DNA from: Cyanoderma ruficeps
Taxonomy: Eukaryota > Chordata > Aves > Passeriformes > Timaliidae
Direction: 5' to 3'
DNA length: 64,000 bases
NCBI GenBank assembly: GCA_008694505.1
Contig: VZDJ01007753.1
Coordinates: 22,914,786-22,978,785, forward strand
In this document: in pieces, positions 50,001 to 61,400 of the stretch
How the letters are laid out: the number at the start of each line of letters is the position of its first letter
Numbering within the stretch: the stretch's first letter is position 1
The notes under the pieces: model-generated
Told to the model about the DNA's origin: nothing
The model's database searches: none
What the model saw: only the letters and a program-made list of their open reading frames with translations
Position numbers and translations under genes: made by a program

Positions 50001-53000
50001 CATGAAATTTTTGATTCTGCAAGGATTTCAACATATTCTTTATGCACCAGAAAGCTGTCTCAAGTTATAAGTTAAATTTACTGTATATTTATTGTGAGAT
50101 TTGGATCCTAAGAGTGTTGTTACTTAATTTTTCTGGTAGTTTCTTCTAACATACTTGGTTGACTACCGTAAAATTTTAGCCCATCACCTTGTCTAATCCT
50201 AATAATAGCCTCAGTGTATTGTATAGATTTCAAATTGCCTATACTCTCACTAAAATAATTTGGGATATAGTCATTTCATCCTCCTGCAAAATGCATCTCT
50301 GAGAAAAGTTAAGCTTAGCATGTTAGTTGCTAACTATTTCGTATCTAACTATTAATTTTGCATCATTACTATAGCTACATGCATATTTTTTTCACAATTT
50401 TTCACAATTGTTGAGGTGAAAATTTAATTTGTATTTTTTTCTAGTATGAGGAGGTGGAATTATAATCATATCAAAAGAATACATAACTTAGAAATCCATT
50501 TAAATTACAAAAATTAATTGAAAGCACCCTGAGAAATAGCACTATCTCTAAATTTCTGTACTCATATTTGTTCCCTGTATCTGCTTTCCCTTTTTCATGT
50601 TTCTGTTATCTAAAGATAGCTAAAGACTGCACAAAAAAGAAATTACTCTGAAAAACATTCTATCAGATGCTACTGCAAAAAATAAAGAACCACTTGGTTT
50701 GCTCCAGATTTTCCATGGTTCAGTAACACAAAAGTACAGGCTTATTTTCCCAGTTGACATTGTACAAAATAATTTCTGTGTCATACAGTGGTTACTGAAC
50801 TGCTCTAGGTTTGTCCAACATGTTGAGGTGTGAGTAGAGAGGACTAAAATTTCTGAAGAACTTGTTTCTTTTCATATTTACAGTATTTATTCTATGGCAA
50901 ATATTCAGTTTATCATTTCTAGTCTGCCAGTTTTGTAGTAATATCTTTTTGACATGCACCAAATAATTTGTTTTATTTCAGAAAGAAATACTAAATGTCT
51001 GACTTTCTTACTTTTGTAAGCTTTCCAAAACGAACATCCTTAGCAATTTTATTGTTATAAAACACTGTGGTATTCATTATTTGAATTCAGATGTGGTATA
51101 GCAGGAATGCATGTGGCCTATTTATTAGACAAACTAAGATGTTGAAAAGAATTGCTTCTATCCTACTTTCTTTAGGAACTGACATTTTTATTCTTATTCC
51201 GTTTTCCTAGTGGAATCTTTACTTTTTTAAGCCATAAACCTATTGTTGTAAGAGACTCTAGCAAAGCTTAAACTGGATCTCAGGAGTTTGATGCACTCTG
51301 TTTAATGCAGGCAGTGTAAAAGAAATTTTAAATGTATTATTTAAAGGCACGTTAATCTTGCCACTGTAATGGTGTAATAATGCATACCATATAAGGTTTT
51401 CATAAACTCAGCTTCTAAAAGTAACATCACAGTATCTTTCTTTTTGTTCTCCAAGTCACTTCTTTGTAGAGATAGCAATTATGCATTCATCTCTGTCTCT
51501 TATAGCCTGATTCCATATTCAGCTGAGAGATAGATAGGCCTTAGTCCTTACTAACACAACAAAAAGAATATTTCTCATTTAGAACAAAGGGAGGATAAGT
51601 CAAACAAATTTATACGATAAGGGCCAAAATGTGTACCTTTTTCAGTTTAATTAAGCAAAATAGTTAAATACTTATACAATGGATTGAAGATAAGTTTGTC
51701 TTTAACTCATTCCTTTGTTTTCATTGGAATTTTAATAGTTCTGCCTTGGATTATTATTTTATTACAAAAAAATAAATTATATTTATAATATTAGCACCTT
51801 TAAAACAAAACTCTGTAAGTTTACAACCCTTACAGCCCAGTGTTTTCCATTTAACTCTGCTCATTCTATTGGATTCTGGTTTGGTTTTTAGCACTATTGT
51901 GAATGCATCAGGCATTCATTAGCATGAGAGTATTTTGTGGCTCTCTGAATATGCACAATGAAAATTGGGTGAATTTCTACTAAGAACTGAGGTAGAGAAA
52001 ATGCAAGGATTTGGTAATACTGTGAACCAATATGATAATTTCTTGTATCAGTGCAAAGCTCAGGAGAGTAATGTGCATGCACGAGTTCAGATAACACTTG
52101 CTCTAGTGTAGGGTTAATTACAAGTTTAGAAACCCACTGGCAAAATCTGTTGTTCACCTTGCTTCTTGGGATATGAAAGAGCTATTTCTGAAGTAAACTC
52201 ATTGATAAAAGTGTTAGCTAAGGAATGTTTCTGCCAAGCTGCCTTTTCACTTCAGTTTAGGCACAAATACAAAGTACAGGAAGTTCCCATTCTTGTTGCT
52301 CATTATTAGATACTTTATTGAATTGTATGTTGCTTAATAACTGTAATACTGCGGCCTGCAACAAGTATTCAGTCAAGCCTTTTGACCCTTTCTATTTCTA
52401 AGCAAACATCCATACACTTTTGCACATTTGGATTGAGCATCCATCACAGAACCTCTTTAGAGGGGTTAACACGGAGCAGTCTGCCTGGGTCGCTCCAGTG
52501 TAAGGCAGCTCCAAACCCCTGTTCCTGTGGCAGGTGCCTAAGGCAGACAAACCTCCTGCTTGGCACTGTCTGGGACTGTTGTGTTTTAATTGTCCGTGCT
52601 GTCTCTATCAGTTAAGGCAGAAATGAAGATACGTATGTCCCTCTAAAAGTAATATTACAATTCTGTATGTGATTCTCCTTTTGGAAAAAGAAGAGGAACG
52701 TTTTTTCCTCAGAAGGAGTAGCCACAGTGAACTCCCACTTCTTCCAGCCCTATATTCTGGTGCCAGTGGCTCTGCTGAAGAAGCTTAGGCTCCCAGTGCT
52801 GTTACCTGCATTCATCTACTTGACTTGGTGTTTGCAATTCATCTATAAAATCAGCCTGGAATATCACAGATGAATATAAAATTCCTTTAGACTCATGGAA
52901 ATGTTGGAATGGACTAATTGTGAAAAATCTGAGTATATACAAGAAGTCCCAGTTCTTTACCAAACACGCCACTAGTATCAGCATAAAGGCTTATTTAAGA

Positions 53001-53239
53001 ACTTAACAATAACCTTGATGGTGTAGACCTTGTTTGGTGTTTTGACTCCAAACAGTAGCCCTAAGCAGAAGAGGATAGTAAAACCAGTAAAAGCATAAAT
53101 CTACTCTTATATTTTCCTAACATCAAACTATTTTAATTTATATTTAAATTGATCAAATCAGTTTTTTATAGAAATCATAATCTTTATATAAATTAGTAAC
53201 TTTTATAAATAAAAATAATCTAGGAATTTTATAATGTCT
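47025..53239 (+). other. Large intron, middle part; no gene seen
   Basis: AT-rich intron with one old CR1 fragment (48340-48475). Patches of more balanced composition occur at 47940-48260 and 52400-52620 (the latter GC-richer with a few CpGs). No splice-bounded coding segment was recognised. A 94-codon minus frame at 48485-48769 and an 83-codon plus frame at 49333-49584 are treated as chance. Confidence 0.6.
48340..48475 (-). mobile_element. Old CR1 fragment (3' end), minus strand
   Basis: AGCCAGAAGGCACCATTAGATTATTTATTGTGACCTGTATATCACAGACCATTACATTTCCC on the + strand (48361-48421, read in blocks) parallels the reverse complement of an older CR1 3' end (blocks GCCAGAAGGGACCATTAGATCAT, TCTGACCTCCTGTATAACACAGGCCAT) widespread in turtles, crocodilians and birds. 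A further block near 48445-48470 (ACTAAAATATATC) fits the continuation. It is much more diverged than the copies at 13752 and 57699, so it is an old insertion. The right end is uncertain. Confidence 0.7.
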
Positions 53240-53680
53240 CTTTTATAATGCCCACTGAATCTGTGTTCTAAGAACTCATTCAGGCTCCCCCTGAATCCCT
53301 GTAAAGTTCTTGCAACGAGAGCATTCTCCATCAAGGAGTTGGAGGTGTCACCCATCGTCGTTCATTTTGAAACCATGCTCTTACTAATGTCATTTGATGG
53401 TCCATAGCTCTTTGTACAGAAAGACAAGTGTGCAAAATCAGTTCTTATCCCTATCCACTCTTTTTATGTCATGCATGACTTTGTAAGCCTCTGTCTTCTC
53501 ATTAAGAAGGCTACAGAACATTTCCAGTCAGACCCTCCAGAGCTTTTGATCGTACTTGTCCTCCTCTGAATATATTTTGGATCTAGTATGTGCTTCTTCA
53601 GTTGAGAGGTCCAGAGTTGTTTCTCTTACTCAAGATATTAGTGAACTGTGAATTTTTACAGTGGCATAAAGTTACCCACT
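53240..53680 (-). mobile_element. Ancient CR1 LINE 3' region, minus strand
   Basis: Successive blocks match the reverse complement of old CR1 elements in the right order: GAGCATTCTCCATCAAGGAG, AATGTCATTTGATGGTCC, CTCTTTTTATGTCATGCATG followed by ACTTTGTAAGCCTCTGTC, the CCTCCTCTGAATATATTTTG block, GAGAGGTCCAGAGTTG, and ACTCAAGATATTAGTG. Divergence is high with small indels, and no frame is open. A possible continuation to about 53780 is too decayed to call. Confidence 0.75.
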
Positions 53681-56600
53681 TTGTTTTGTTTCTTTACTTG
53701 TTTTCTTAACTGCTGTCAGCTTCTGTGATTCTTTATTAACCAGTCCATGAAAACTTTCCAACATGTCACTTAGCTTAGCATGGCAGTTTTCTCAGTGTTT
53801 ACAATAGAAGTAAAGTCTCAGTCATCCTAAAATGTACTCAGTACCTTTGGTTTCTCCTGTGAGTTATTGAAACATGCATTGTATTTCCAGAAGAGTATCA
53901 GTATTTTCTTCAAGGTGGGAAAAGTCCTTTGTTGAGTTGTGGGGGTTTTGTAAAGCAATATGTTAAAAAAAATGTTTGTAGTCCTTCTCTGGATATGGCA
54001 TGATATAGGTACAATGCATATATGGAATGATATAGATATAATGCATGTATTTTGAAAAATCTGCCTTTTGGCTTCCTTTTTGAAATTTTCTGGATCTCAG
54101 TCTTTTACATCTTTGATAAATTAAACAGCAGATGATCCTACTGGCAAAGGGAAGATATGAAATATGTTTTGAGGATAGTCTAATGTGACATTCGGTTAGA
54201 TCTAAATCACTTGTCTTACAAAACCTTTGTCTAATGTTTTGGGATCTACCATTTCCTAGCACAACAGAATTGGTGGTCATAGTGTGGTCTCTGAGATGAT
54301 TCAGTTTACATCCATTCCTGAAAAAAGTCATTGTTGTAGAACCATTTATTTTCAGAGGGTGTCTCCTGCATGCAGAACCTATGTTACCTAATGTACTTCT
54401 CCAGCCCTCTTTAAGTCAGATCATGTAAAAGTACAGCACATAAGTAGCATCTTTCTCCATATAATCACAACAGTCAGCCATTGAACCTTTAGATCTCCTT
54501 ATTTTCCTCTGTGACATTCAAACTTCTCTTACAAACTACAAGGTGCAGAACTACCTTGTAGTATTTGTTCCTTGAAAGGATTAAATCCAATGGAAAGGCT
54601 AACAAGTGGAAGTTAGAAACTTTAACACACTTTTCCCATTAAATGAAAAACATTTGGAAACTAATAGCTAGGAGAAAAGGGTTAAAGGGCAAATATCTTT
54701 AAATGACAACTACACCTACAGATTAATGAAATCTATAAAGATTTTTAAAATTCAGGTAATGCATACTTTTATGGAATCACTGCTTTCAATTGTGTTAGCT
54801 CCAGCAGATTTCTTGTCTCTCAACAAGAGTTTTAGAGCTTCCCAAGAATTAATTGATAATTCTTTTTCAAAAATTATAACCCAAGATATATGTTCTTCTG
54901 TCTCATTTTTTTCTCATTAGGACTCTGAAGCTGTAGAAGAAAGATTAGACCAAAACCTGTTCTCCTTTATAGAACAGTCTACAACAGTATTCTTGGTCAA
55001 GAACTCTAAAAACATATTTTTATTCATAGTACCCCGCTGTCTGCCAAAAGTGGTGAATCTCATTGATGAGAGTGCAGAAATCAATTGTAAAAACAATTTA
55101 GCCAATAAAATAATTCCTCTTCATTTTCACTCTTAATACTTACTTATACTGTTTTAGCACCATATAATTTCTTAGCAGACCTTATATATTCATCTTCATT
55201 TACTAGACAGGCTATTATAAAGATATACAGTTCTTTAAGAAAATTGTAAATTTCTGAAAGGTAACTCATAAATGCAGCATCCAAGTATAACACAAATGTC
55301 AGTGATTTCTTGAAAATAAGTCAGAAGAGGTCACTGTTAGAAGAATTTCTATAAGATTCTGTAGCCACTGATGAAAGATTATTAGTCCCCAGTAGCTCTA
55401 TCATTTGTGCTTTGTGCAAACTCTAAAGTTAAAGGTTATGAGTGTTATGGTACCATACAGGTGCACCATGAGTAGTCTTTCACACAGAATGATTCTCATT
55501 TGTTAAATTTGGAAATGTACTTTCTCTTGGCCTTAATTTTCATGTAGTTCTTCATATTCTAAATGGCAGCTGAAGGCAAGCAGAAATAGCGAGTAATTGA
55601 TTTAACAACCTAAGACAAGTACAGGGAAGTAGAAAAGTTTGTCTTAGTGCTTGGTGTGACCTGAGAGAGCTTCTTTAGACTGTTTTTTTCTAACCAGTAC
55701 CTCAGCACCTTGGGCCAGCAAAATGGCCTTTAAGCCTGAATGAGCATGACTTTTTTTTTTCTCAGTCCGAAGCTCCAGTATTTCATCTTTTCAAACTGTT
55801 TTACAGCACTCTGAGCAGAATTATATTGACAAGGTTAGAATTCATCTCCTAGAGGAGAATACTGTGCTCCTGTTAAGTGCTAATATAACATTTATGTGTA
55901 GCTACCTTAATAACAGCCCTGGCCAGCCTAATGAAAGTACTGAAAGCAAACAGTACTCTGTGAGATTTTATTATGACTGAAGTGATTGCAATTTGAGAAA
56001 AATTGTCCCTATTTCTGTTACCACATCAAAACCAGAAATGCTGAAGCAATTGCTACATGTTTGGGATAGAATTACACTCCACTATTGTTAATATAGAAGT
56101 AAGTGCATTTTTCATGTAAACAGCTCACAAGGGTCAAGCATCAAAGATATTCTGTGCAAAATTCTTGTCAATAACTTTGTGAGTGAATTTTGAAATAAAG
56201 TGCCTGGAATGTGTCATTATTTCTTCCTCTCAAAGCTGAGAGCAAGTGGTTGAAAATTGAGCTTGTGAATTGAAAGTACTGCAAGTTATATGGCCTTATC
56301 GACTACAGGCAAAAATGACAGGTTTGCCTTGTTATTATTTTTCCTTCCAGTGGTCAGGAAATGGACAGTATTAACAGTATATACTGGAATGTAAGCAAAC
56401 CGGTATATAAAAAAGTTTTTATCTGTGTACAGAAGATGGTGTAAGTCACTAATATTAAAAATTCCTAATATACTGTCTCTTCAGAAAAATTAATGGAAAA
56501 GCAAGGAAAAAAGTAATCCACTGGTCAAAAAAAGTATTTCAACTGCTCAGGTATTTGTAAGCTATTTAAAACCATCACAAGGAAAGGAACTCGGTTACTC

Positions 56601-57179
56601 AAATGTAGCTGACCAAGTTAGCTAATTAGACATGCTGGTTGATGTGAAAACAATTTAAATATACATTCTCAATGAGCTCTGCTATTTAAAAAAAAATTCT
56701 AAGAGCGTTTGGTCAGGATAATTCTGCTATTTAGAACTATCTGAACTATATTTTTGCTGTATCTGAACTGAATCTTTAGTAGTTCAACTTTTAAAATAAA
56801 ACTTATGTAATTTACTGACTCATTTCTGTAGTTTTGGTAATTCCTACCATTTTTTTATTCTTCAAAAACATTTGGTACAAACAAAATCACCATGTGCAAA
56901 AGACTTCTTTTGATTGCAGAATGAGTGCAGAATAAATTATGATCATCTTTTTTTTAATGGTAGAGGCATAGTAGTGGTTTGAGATTGGAAAAATTAGGAG
57001 ATACTGTCAGATAAATTCGTAATTGCTCAAGATGACTTTTTAATAAGGAGAGTTGAGAGGAAAAGCAGTTTTCCATTAAATAAATGTACTGCATATATTT
57101 TTTTAATATTTTAACTGAATATGAGCAACATTGATTTCTACAACTCTGTAATATGGACAATATTTTGTTTATCTTTTAG
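53681..57179 (+). other. Large intron, last part; no gene seen
   Basis: Non-coding sequence ending in the polypyrimidine acceptor TTTGTTTATCTTTTAG (AG at 57178-57179). It contains a 27-base tandem repeat (54000-54052), a 12-base perfect palindrome CTCCTAGAGGAG (55846-55857) and a balanced-composition patch (55680-56350) that may be conserved. The 122-codon minus frame at 53963-54331 runs through the tandem repeat and is rejected. Confidence 0.6.
54000..54052. repeat. 27-bp tandem repeat, two copies
   Basis: ATGATATAGGTACAATGCAT and ATGATATAGATATAATGCAT start at 54000 and 54027. Two diverged copies of one unit. Confidence 0.8.
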
Positions 57180-57585
57180 GTTGAAGATTCAGAGATGTAT
57201 CATGATGAAAGTGCAGTATGTGGGTTGCTTGCTGTGGTTGTAATATCTCACCTACCTAGAGATGCTGCCATTGAATGGCATGTTGTTGCAGTAGTTGATG
57301 ATCCACTGCAAAGAAAACATTTTGCAATGAAGATGTTGTCAGAGGGCTTCCAAATTGAGTGTGAATCTGTGGAGTCTAGTTCTGCATCTTGTGCATCAAT
57401 CTCGGTACGCCTGGGCTTGATTTCATCATCCACTTCTCACCTTGATTTGGATGGAGCTCTTCATGACTTAGTTGCTATGTTTAAACAAGCCACCGACAAA
57501 CTTTCAGAAGACTGCAGTGCCAGTCCTTTGTCCTTTAGAGCTTTCTTCAAGGAGCATGTCTTTGATGCTGAAACACTACGAAAAG
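57180..57585 (+). CDS. DPH6: DPH6-like diphthine--ammonia ligase, exon completing the RidA-like domain plus C-terminal extension
   Basis: A 406-base internal exon: starts in phase 0 after a strong acceptor (ATCTTTTAG) and ends in phase 1 at AAAAG|GTAAGA, a strong donor. It is in phase with the exon at 37031-37273. Residues 13-39 give the last RidA-like strands, with GLLAVVVISHLPRDAAIEWH paralleling the E. coli RidA block around ARLPKDVKIEIEAIAV. Residues 40-134 form a tail ending in LSFRAFFKEHVFDAETLRK, as expected near the end of long eukaryotic DPH6 proteins. Anchoring a hand alignment on LP..D...E puts leucine (residue 17, codon 57228-57230) where RidA enzymes have the catalytic arginine (R105 in E. 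coli). Imine-deaminase activity is therefore doubtful and a structural role is more likely. Third positions are AT-rich (about one third GC by hand count), opposite to the preceding exon. A terminal exon must follow beyond the window or was not recognised. Confidence 0.85.
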
Positions 57586-57698
57586 GTAAGAATTACCATG
57601 ACAGGAACTAGGTGTAATACTAAGCATAAGGTACTTCTTCTTTACTTCTGCCTCAGACTTCATTGGAAAAAAAAAAATTAGATGATTATTTCAAGGAT
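57586..57698 (+). other. Start of downstream intron
   Basis: Donor GTAAGA at 57586. The exon frame closes after seven further codons (TAG near 57609). Then AT-rich sequence with a short A run leads directly into the CR1 element. Confidence 0.8.
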
Positions 57699-58322
57699 AG
57701 GTTGCCAAGAAGACCAATGGCATCCTGGCCTGTATCAGCAATAGTGTGGCCAGCAGGACCAGGACAGTGATTGTCCCCCTGTATTCAGTACTGGTGAGGC
57801 CACACCTCCAACCCTGTGTTCAGTTTTGGGCCCTCACTGCAAAAGAGACATTGAAGTGCTGGAGCATGTCCAGAGGACAACAGAGCTGGGGAAGGGTCTA
57901 GAGAGTAAGTTATATGAGGGTGGGCTGAAGGAACTGGGGGATTTTAGCCTGGAGAAAAAAAGGCTCAAAGGAGACGCTAATGGTCTCTACAACTGCCTGA
58001 AAGAAGGTTGTAGCTAAGTGGGGGCTGAACTCTTTTCCCAAGTAACAAGTGACAGAACAAGAGGAAAAAGCCTCAAGATGCATCAAGGGAAGCTGAGTTT
58101 GAATATTAGGAATAATTTCTTCACCTAAAGGGTTATCAAGCATTGGAACAGGCTGCCTAGGGAAATGGTGGAGTCACCACCCCTGGAGGTATTTGAAAGA
58201 TGTGCAGACTTGATGCTTAGTGGCATGGTTTAGTGGTAGATCTGTGAGTGTTAGATTTACAGCTGGACTCAATGATCTTGGAAGCCTTTTCCAACCCAAA
58301 TAATTCTACAGTTCTACAATTC
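57699..58322 (+). mobile_element. CR1 LINE, ORF2 C-terminus and 3' end, plus strand
   Basis: About 620 bases of a 5'-truncated CR1. Before 57828 the translation gives blocks typical of the CR1 ORF2 C-terminal region ([36 protein letters not shown]). The frame then shifts by one base in the GGGCCC run near 57825-57830, which looks like loss of one C, and continues with [31 protein letters not shown] and KHWNRLPREMVES. The terminal TAG is at 58231-58233. Only two in-frame stops (TAA at 58015-58017 and 58126-58128) interrupt that frame. The 3' end has the usual AATGATCTTGGAAGCCTTTTCCAA block and the terminal octamers ATTCTACAGTTCTACA at about 58303-58322. It is a dead copy of moderate age inserted 113 bases after the splice donor. 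Confidence 0.95.
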
Positions 58323-58450
58323 AGATACATTTGTTCTTTTTCTGGTTACCAGGCATGTTTCTCATATTGAAAGGCTCTGTTCTTGGATCTCCTGAAGTCC
58401 AAACAAGATAAAGTTGTGAATTACTTTTGTTCTAATCTCACATCTGATTT

Positions 58451-58495
58451 TGAGTAGGAGGTTGGATTATATGATCTTCCTCTAGTTACCCTGAG
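58451..58495 (+). mobile_element. Short CR1 3' fragment, plus strand
   Basis: AGGAGGTTGGATTATATGATCTTCCTC resembles the GAGGTTGGACTAGATGATCTCC block found near the CR1 3' end. It lies 130 bases after the larger CR1 and is more diverged, so it is probably a separate older remnant. Confidence 0.6.
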
Positions 58496-61400
58496 TTACC
58501 ATGCAATAGAAATACGACCACCTTAGATTACAGTGTAGGGAGAATGAATCTTTTGCTTAAAAGTGTTTGAACAGTTGTGCATTTGGTAGCCTCTTTTTGT
58601 CACAGTCTAGAACCATGTTCAAATAACCAATTTCTGTCTTCTAGGAACTCTTTTGAGAATAAATAATGAAATATTAATAGGGAAAATAATTAAAATAAGG
58701 AAATAGTGTTGTATCCTCTGGAATAGAGGGTGACTAGTTTTGAACATGGATGGATTTTTAACTAACTTTTTTAAATAGAACTTGCTATCCAAACAAATTT
58801 GTTGGGTTTTTCCCCAATATTTGTTTTTTTCAGAATCTCATTCCCTTACCAAGTAAAGAGAATACAGAGCAATAAATGTAATATTAAACTGCAGTTTATC
58901 TCTTATGTTGTAGGTCTGTATTTTGGGCTATTCTCTATTTGGGACAGCTAACATTATGCAACAGCACAAAAGCTTATTTTGTCTTTCAGACCTACAAAAC
59001 TGGTAGACCATACTTGTATTGAAATCAGTAAGAACTTTGTTATCAAAAAGAAACGAAATCACATCCTTAGTCTATATTTATCTCAAACATGCATGCACTT
59101 TAAAAATCCTTGCAGACTACAACTGATCCATATTAATTAGCTGACATAAATGTTAGCCCTCAAATATTCTACTGTCCTATTTTTTTTCTTAACCTGCAGC
59201 AGTTTTTGAAGAAAATTCAACTTGACATTGTTTAATAGATTTAAAGTACAGGAATTGAAAGCTATAAAAATGTGGCATAGAATAACCATATTTAATCCAG
59301 GAAGCAAGGAATGAACATATAGTCTGACAGAATGTTGTTGTTTTTACTACATCTTTTTTAAGAGCTAAAAAGAAACCTGATAAAACATGTTTCTGGTATG
59401 GGATTAACATTACTGTTTCGCCTGCTTCTTTGTGATATTTCTCAGGCCATAGAATAATTACTTCCAAACAAATTTCATTTGCTTTATAAAGTGTATTTCT
59501 CAATATAATGTATTAATTGCACACATGAAAATATGCACACATAAAAATATGATTCAGTTCCATTCATTTTATACTACCAATAGCATAGACATAGAAAGAT
59601 TTGTGTGATTGTCATATATTCTTTCTTGTTGTGTTCAGATCTCTGCACTGTCATAATAATTCATGTCATTATACCAATTTTATCATTATCCCCAGTGGTA
59701 AGGAATACATGCTTGCAAATCTGTAGAATATATAGAATACATTAAATTTACAAGGAACACTAATTCACTGATGAAGAATTTTAAAATAAAATTTTTCTTC
59801 TTAGGAAAAAATTCTAGAAAGTTCATGCAATGGAAGAATGTGTGATATATATTCAAAAATAATTTCTCAAATTAAAGTGGTTGTTGGTGAAGTGTGTCTT
59901 GCTAATAATTTCTATCTGTTAGAAGACTCAATATATACATATATATACACCCACACACTTTTTCTGATTCAAAGTCAGAATTCTAATTATTAATATATTG
60001 TTAAGACAGGACATATTCAAGTGCACTGGTAATATGTGTTCTTGGAGCTTTGTAAGACATCCAGTCTCCAATGAAGAATCATCAGCCTTCAAAATGATGC
60101 AGCATATTAGTGAATGATGTCTGTCTGATGACTGTCTTTTGCATTAGTAGCATAATTCTACTTCTCATAATTTAAAATATACTCACACATATGTATTAAC
60201 TCTCAGTTTAAAAAGCCTTGTGTGAGGTGTCCAATTTGTTCCCATTAATTTCAGTGTCCCATTGACGGTGTCCATAAGTAAGATGACAGCCTGTGTTCTG
60301 TCTTCTCTGTTACTATTGGCAGTTTTTATTTTGGACAGGCAGGACTACTGACACTGTACGTGTGCTTTAGTGTGTTTCCTAGTTTTAATACGCCAGAGAC
60401 AGTATCAGGTCTTTCTTTTCATTTGTAAATCTGCGGGCAGACTTTTTAAAAACTTTGTTTCCTTAATGTGGCCACCAGAAAGCAAATTATATTGAGAGAC
60501 CAGTTTTTCAATTTCCATTTATTAATTCAGCTCAGGTAGTCAAAGTTTCTAACCATCTGTATGAGGATCCATTAGTGACACGTTTGATCTCTGACTTGTG
60601 TTAGACATTGTTAATCCCACAAGTAGATCTGTCCTTTTGGGTCTTCATCTGCCAGCAGATAAATTTTCTACTGAAGAAAAATAATAAGGTAGCAGGGTAA
60701 TAGACACTTTTCTTCAAATATTTTTAATGTGAAACACATATGACATCTATGTGTAATAGTATAGGTAGAAATTATGATGCTCAGAAATCAAGAAAGATGG
60801 TTAAGGAGGTAGTTGTTCCAGGTTGGTGGATTTCAGGGGGACTTCTGTCATGTCATAAGATTAATAAATAGTCTTCAATAACTCTTGCAAGATCTTGAAT
60901 TGAAATGTATTGTCTCTTCTAGCAAAAGCACAGAAAAGAAATAAAGGTAGTATTTTTCTGATTAGAACTTAAAATCATTGGAGTGAAAGGAGCAAATACT
61001 GCCACAGGCCTTCTCAAATGAGCCTCTGATTAGATAATAGAGAGGTTTTTGGTATAAAGAAGTTGCCATTTATTTAAAATTGTCCAAATAAATATTAGAA
61101 ATGTGTTGTTACCTGACACAGTAAGATGAGGAATATATCTACTGGGCATATTGTAACAGGTTATTGGAAATTATTACAGCCGGTGTTACGGATGTCAAAA
61201 GAAGCTAAAGGTTTGTAATGCAAATTGGAGACAGATAGCTTTCTGTCATCCTAAGACCAGATGTGAAGTTTTATTGAACAAAGTGCAGTACTGATGGTGA
61301 ACTTCTAAGAGGCAATCCCTCATAACATGCAAGAGCATTATGGGCACCGTGCTGAGACCACAGAACATATTAGAAGTAGGAGGATTAGATTAAGCTGACA

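Noticed and set aside
53963..54331. 122-codon minus frame
   Set aside because: Runs through the 27-base tandem repeat, and its C-terminal half is a repeat product.
57248..57681. Other-frame reading frames over the second exon
   Set aside because: Shadows of the coding frame, which is fixed by splice phase and domain match.
57826..58017. 63-codon + frame as a separate gene
   Set aside because: It is part of the CR1 ORF2 C-terminus and continues in frame past two stops.
58645..58707. Possible terminal exon after acceptor TCTTCTAG
   Set aside because: Good acceptor, but the in-phase peptide is a short I/K-rich run ending at TAG, unlike a DPH6 C-terminus.
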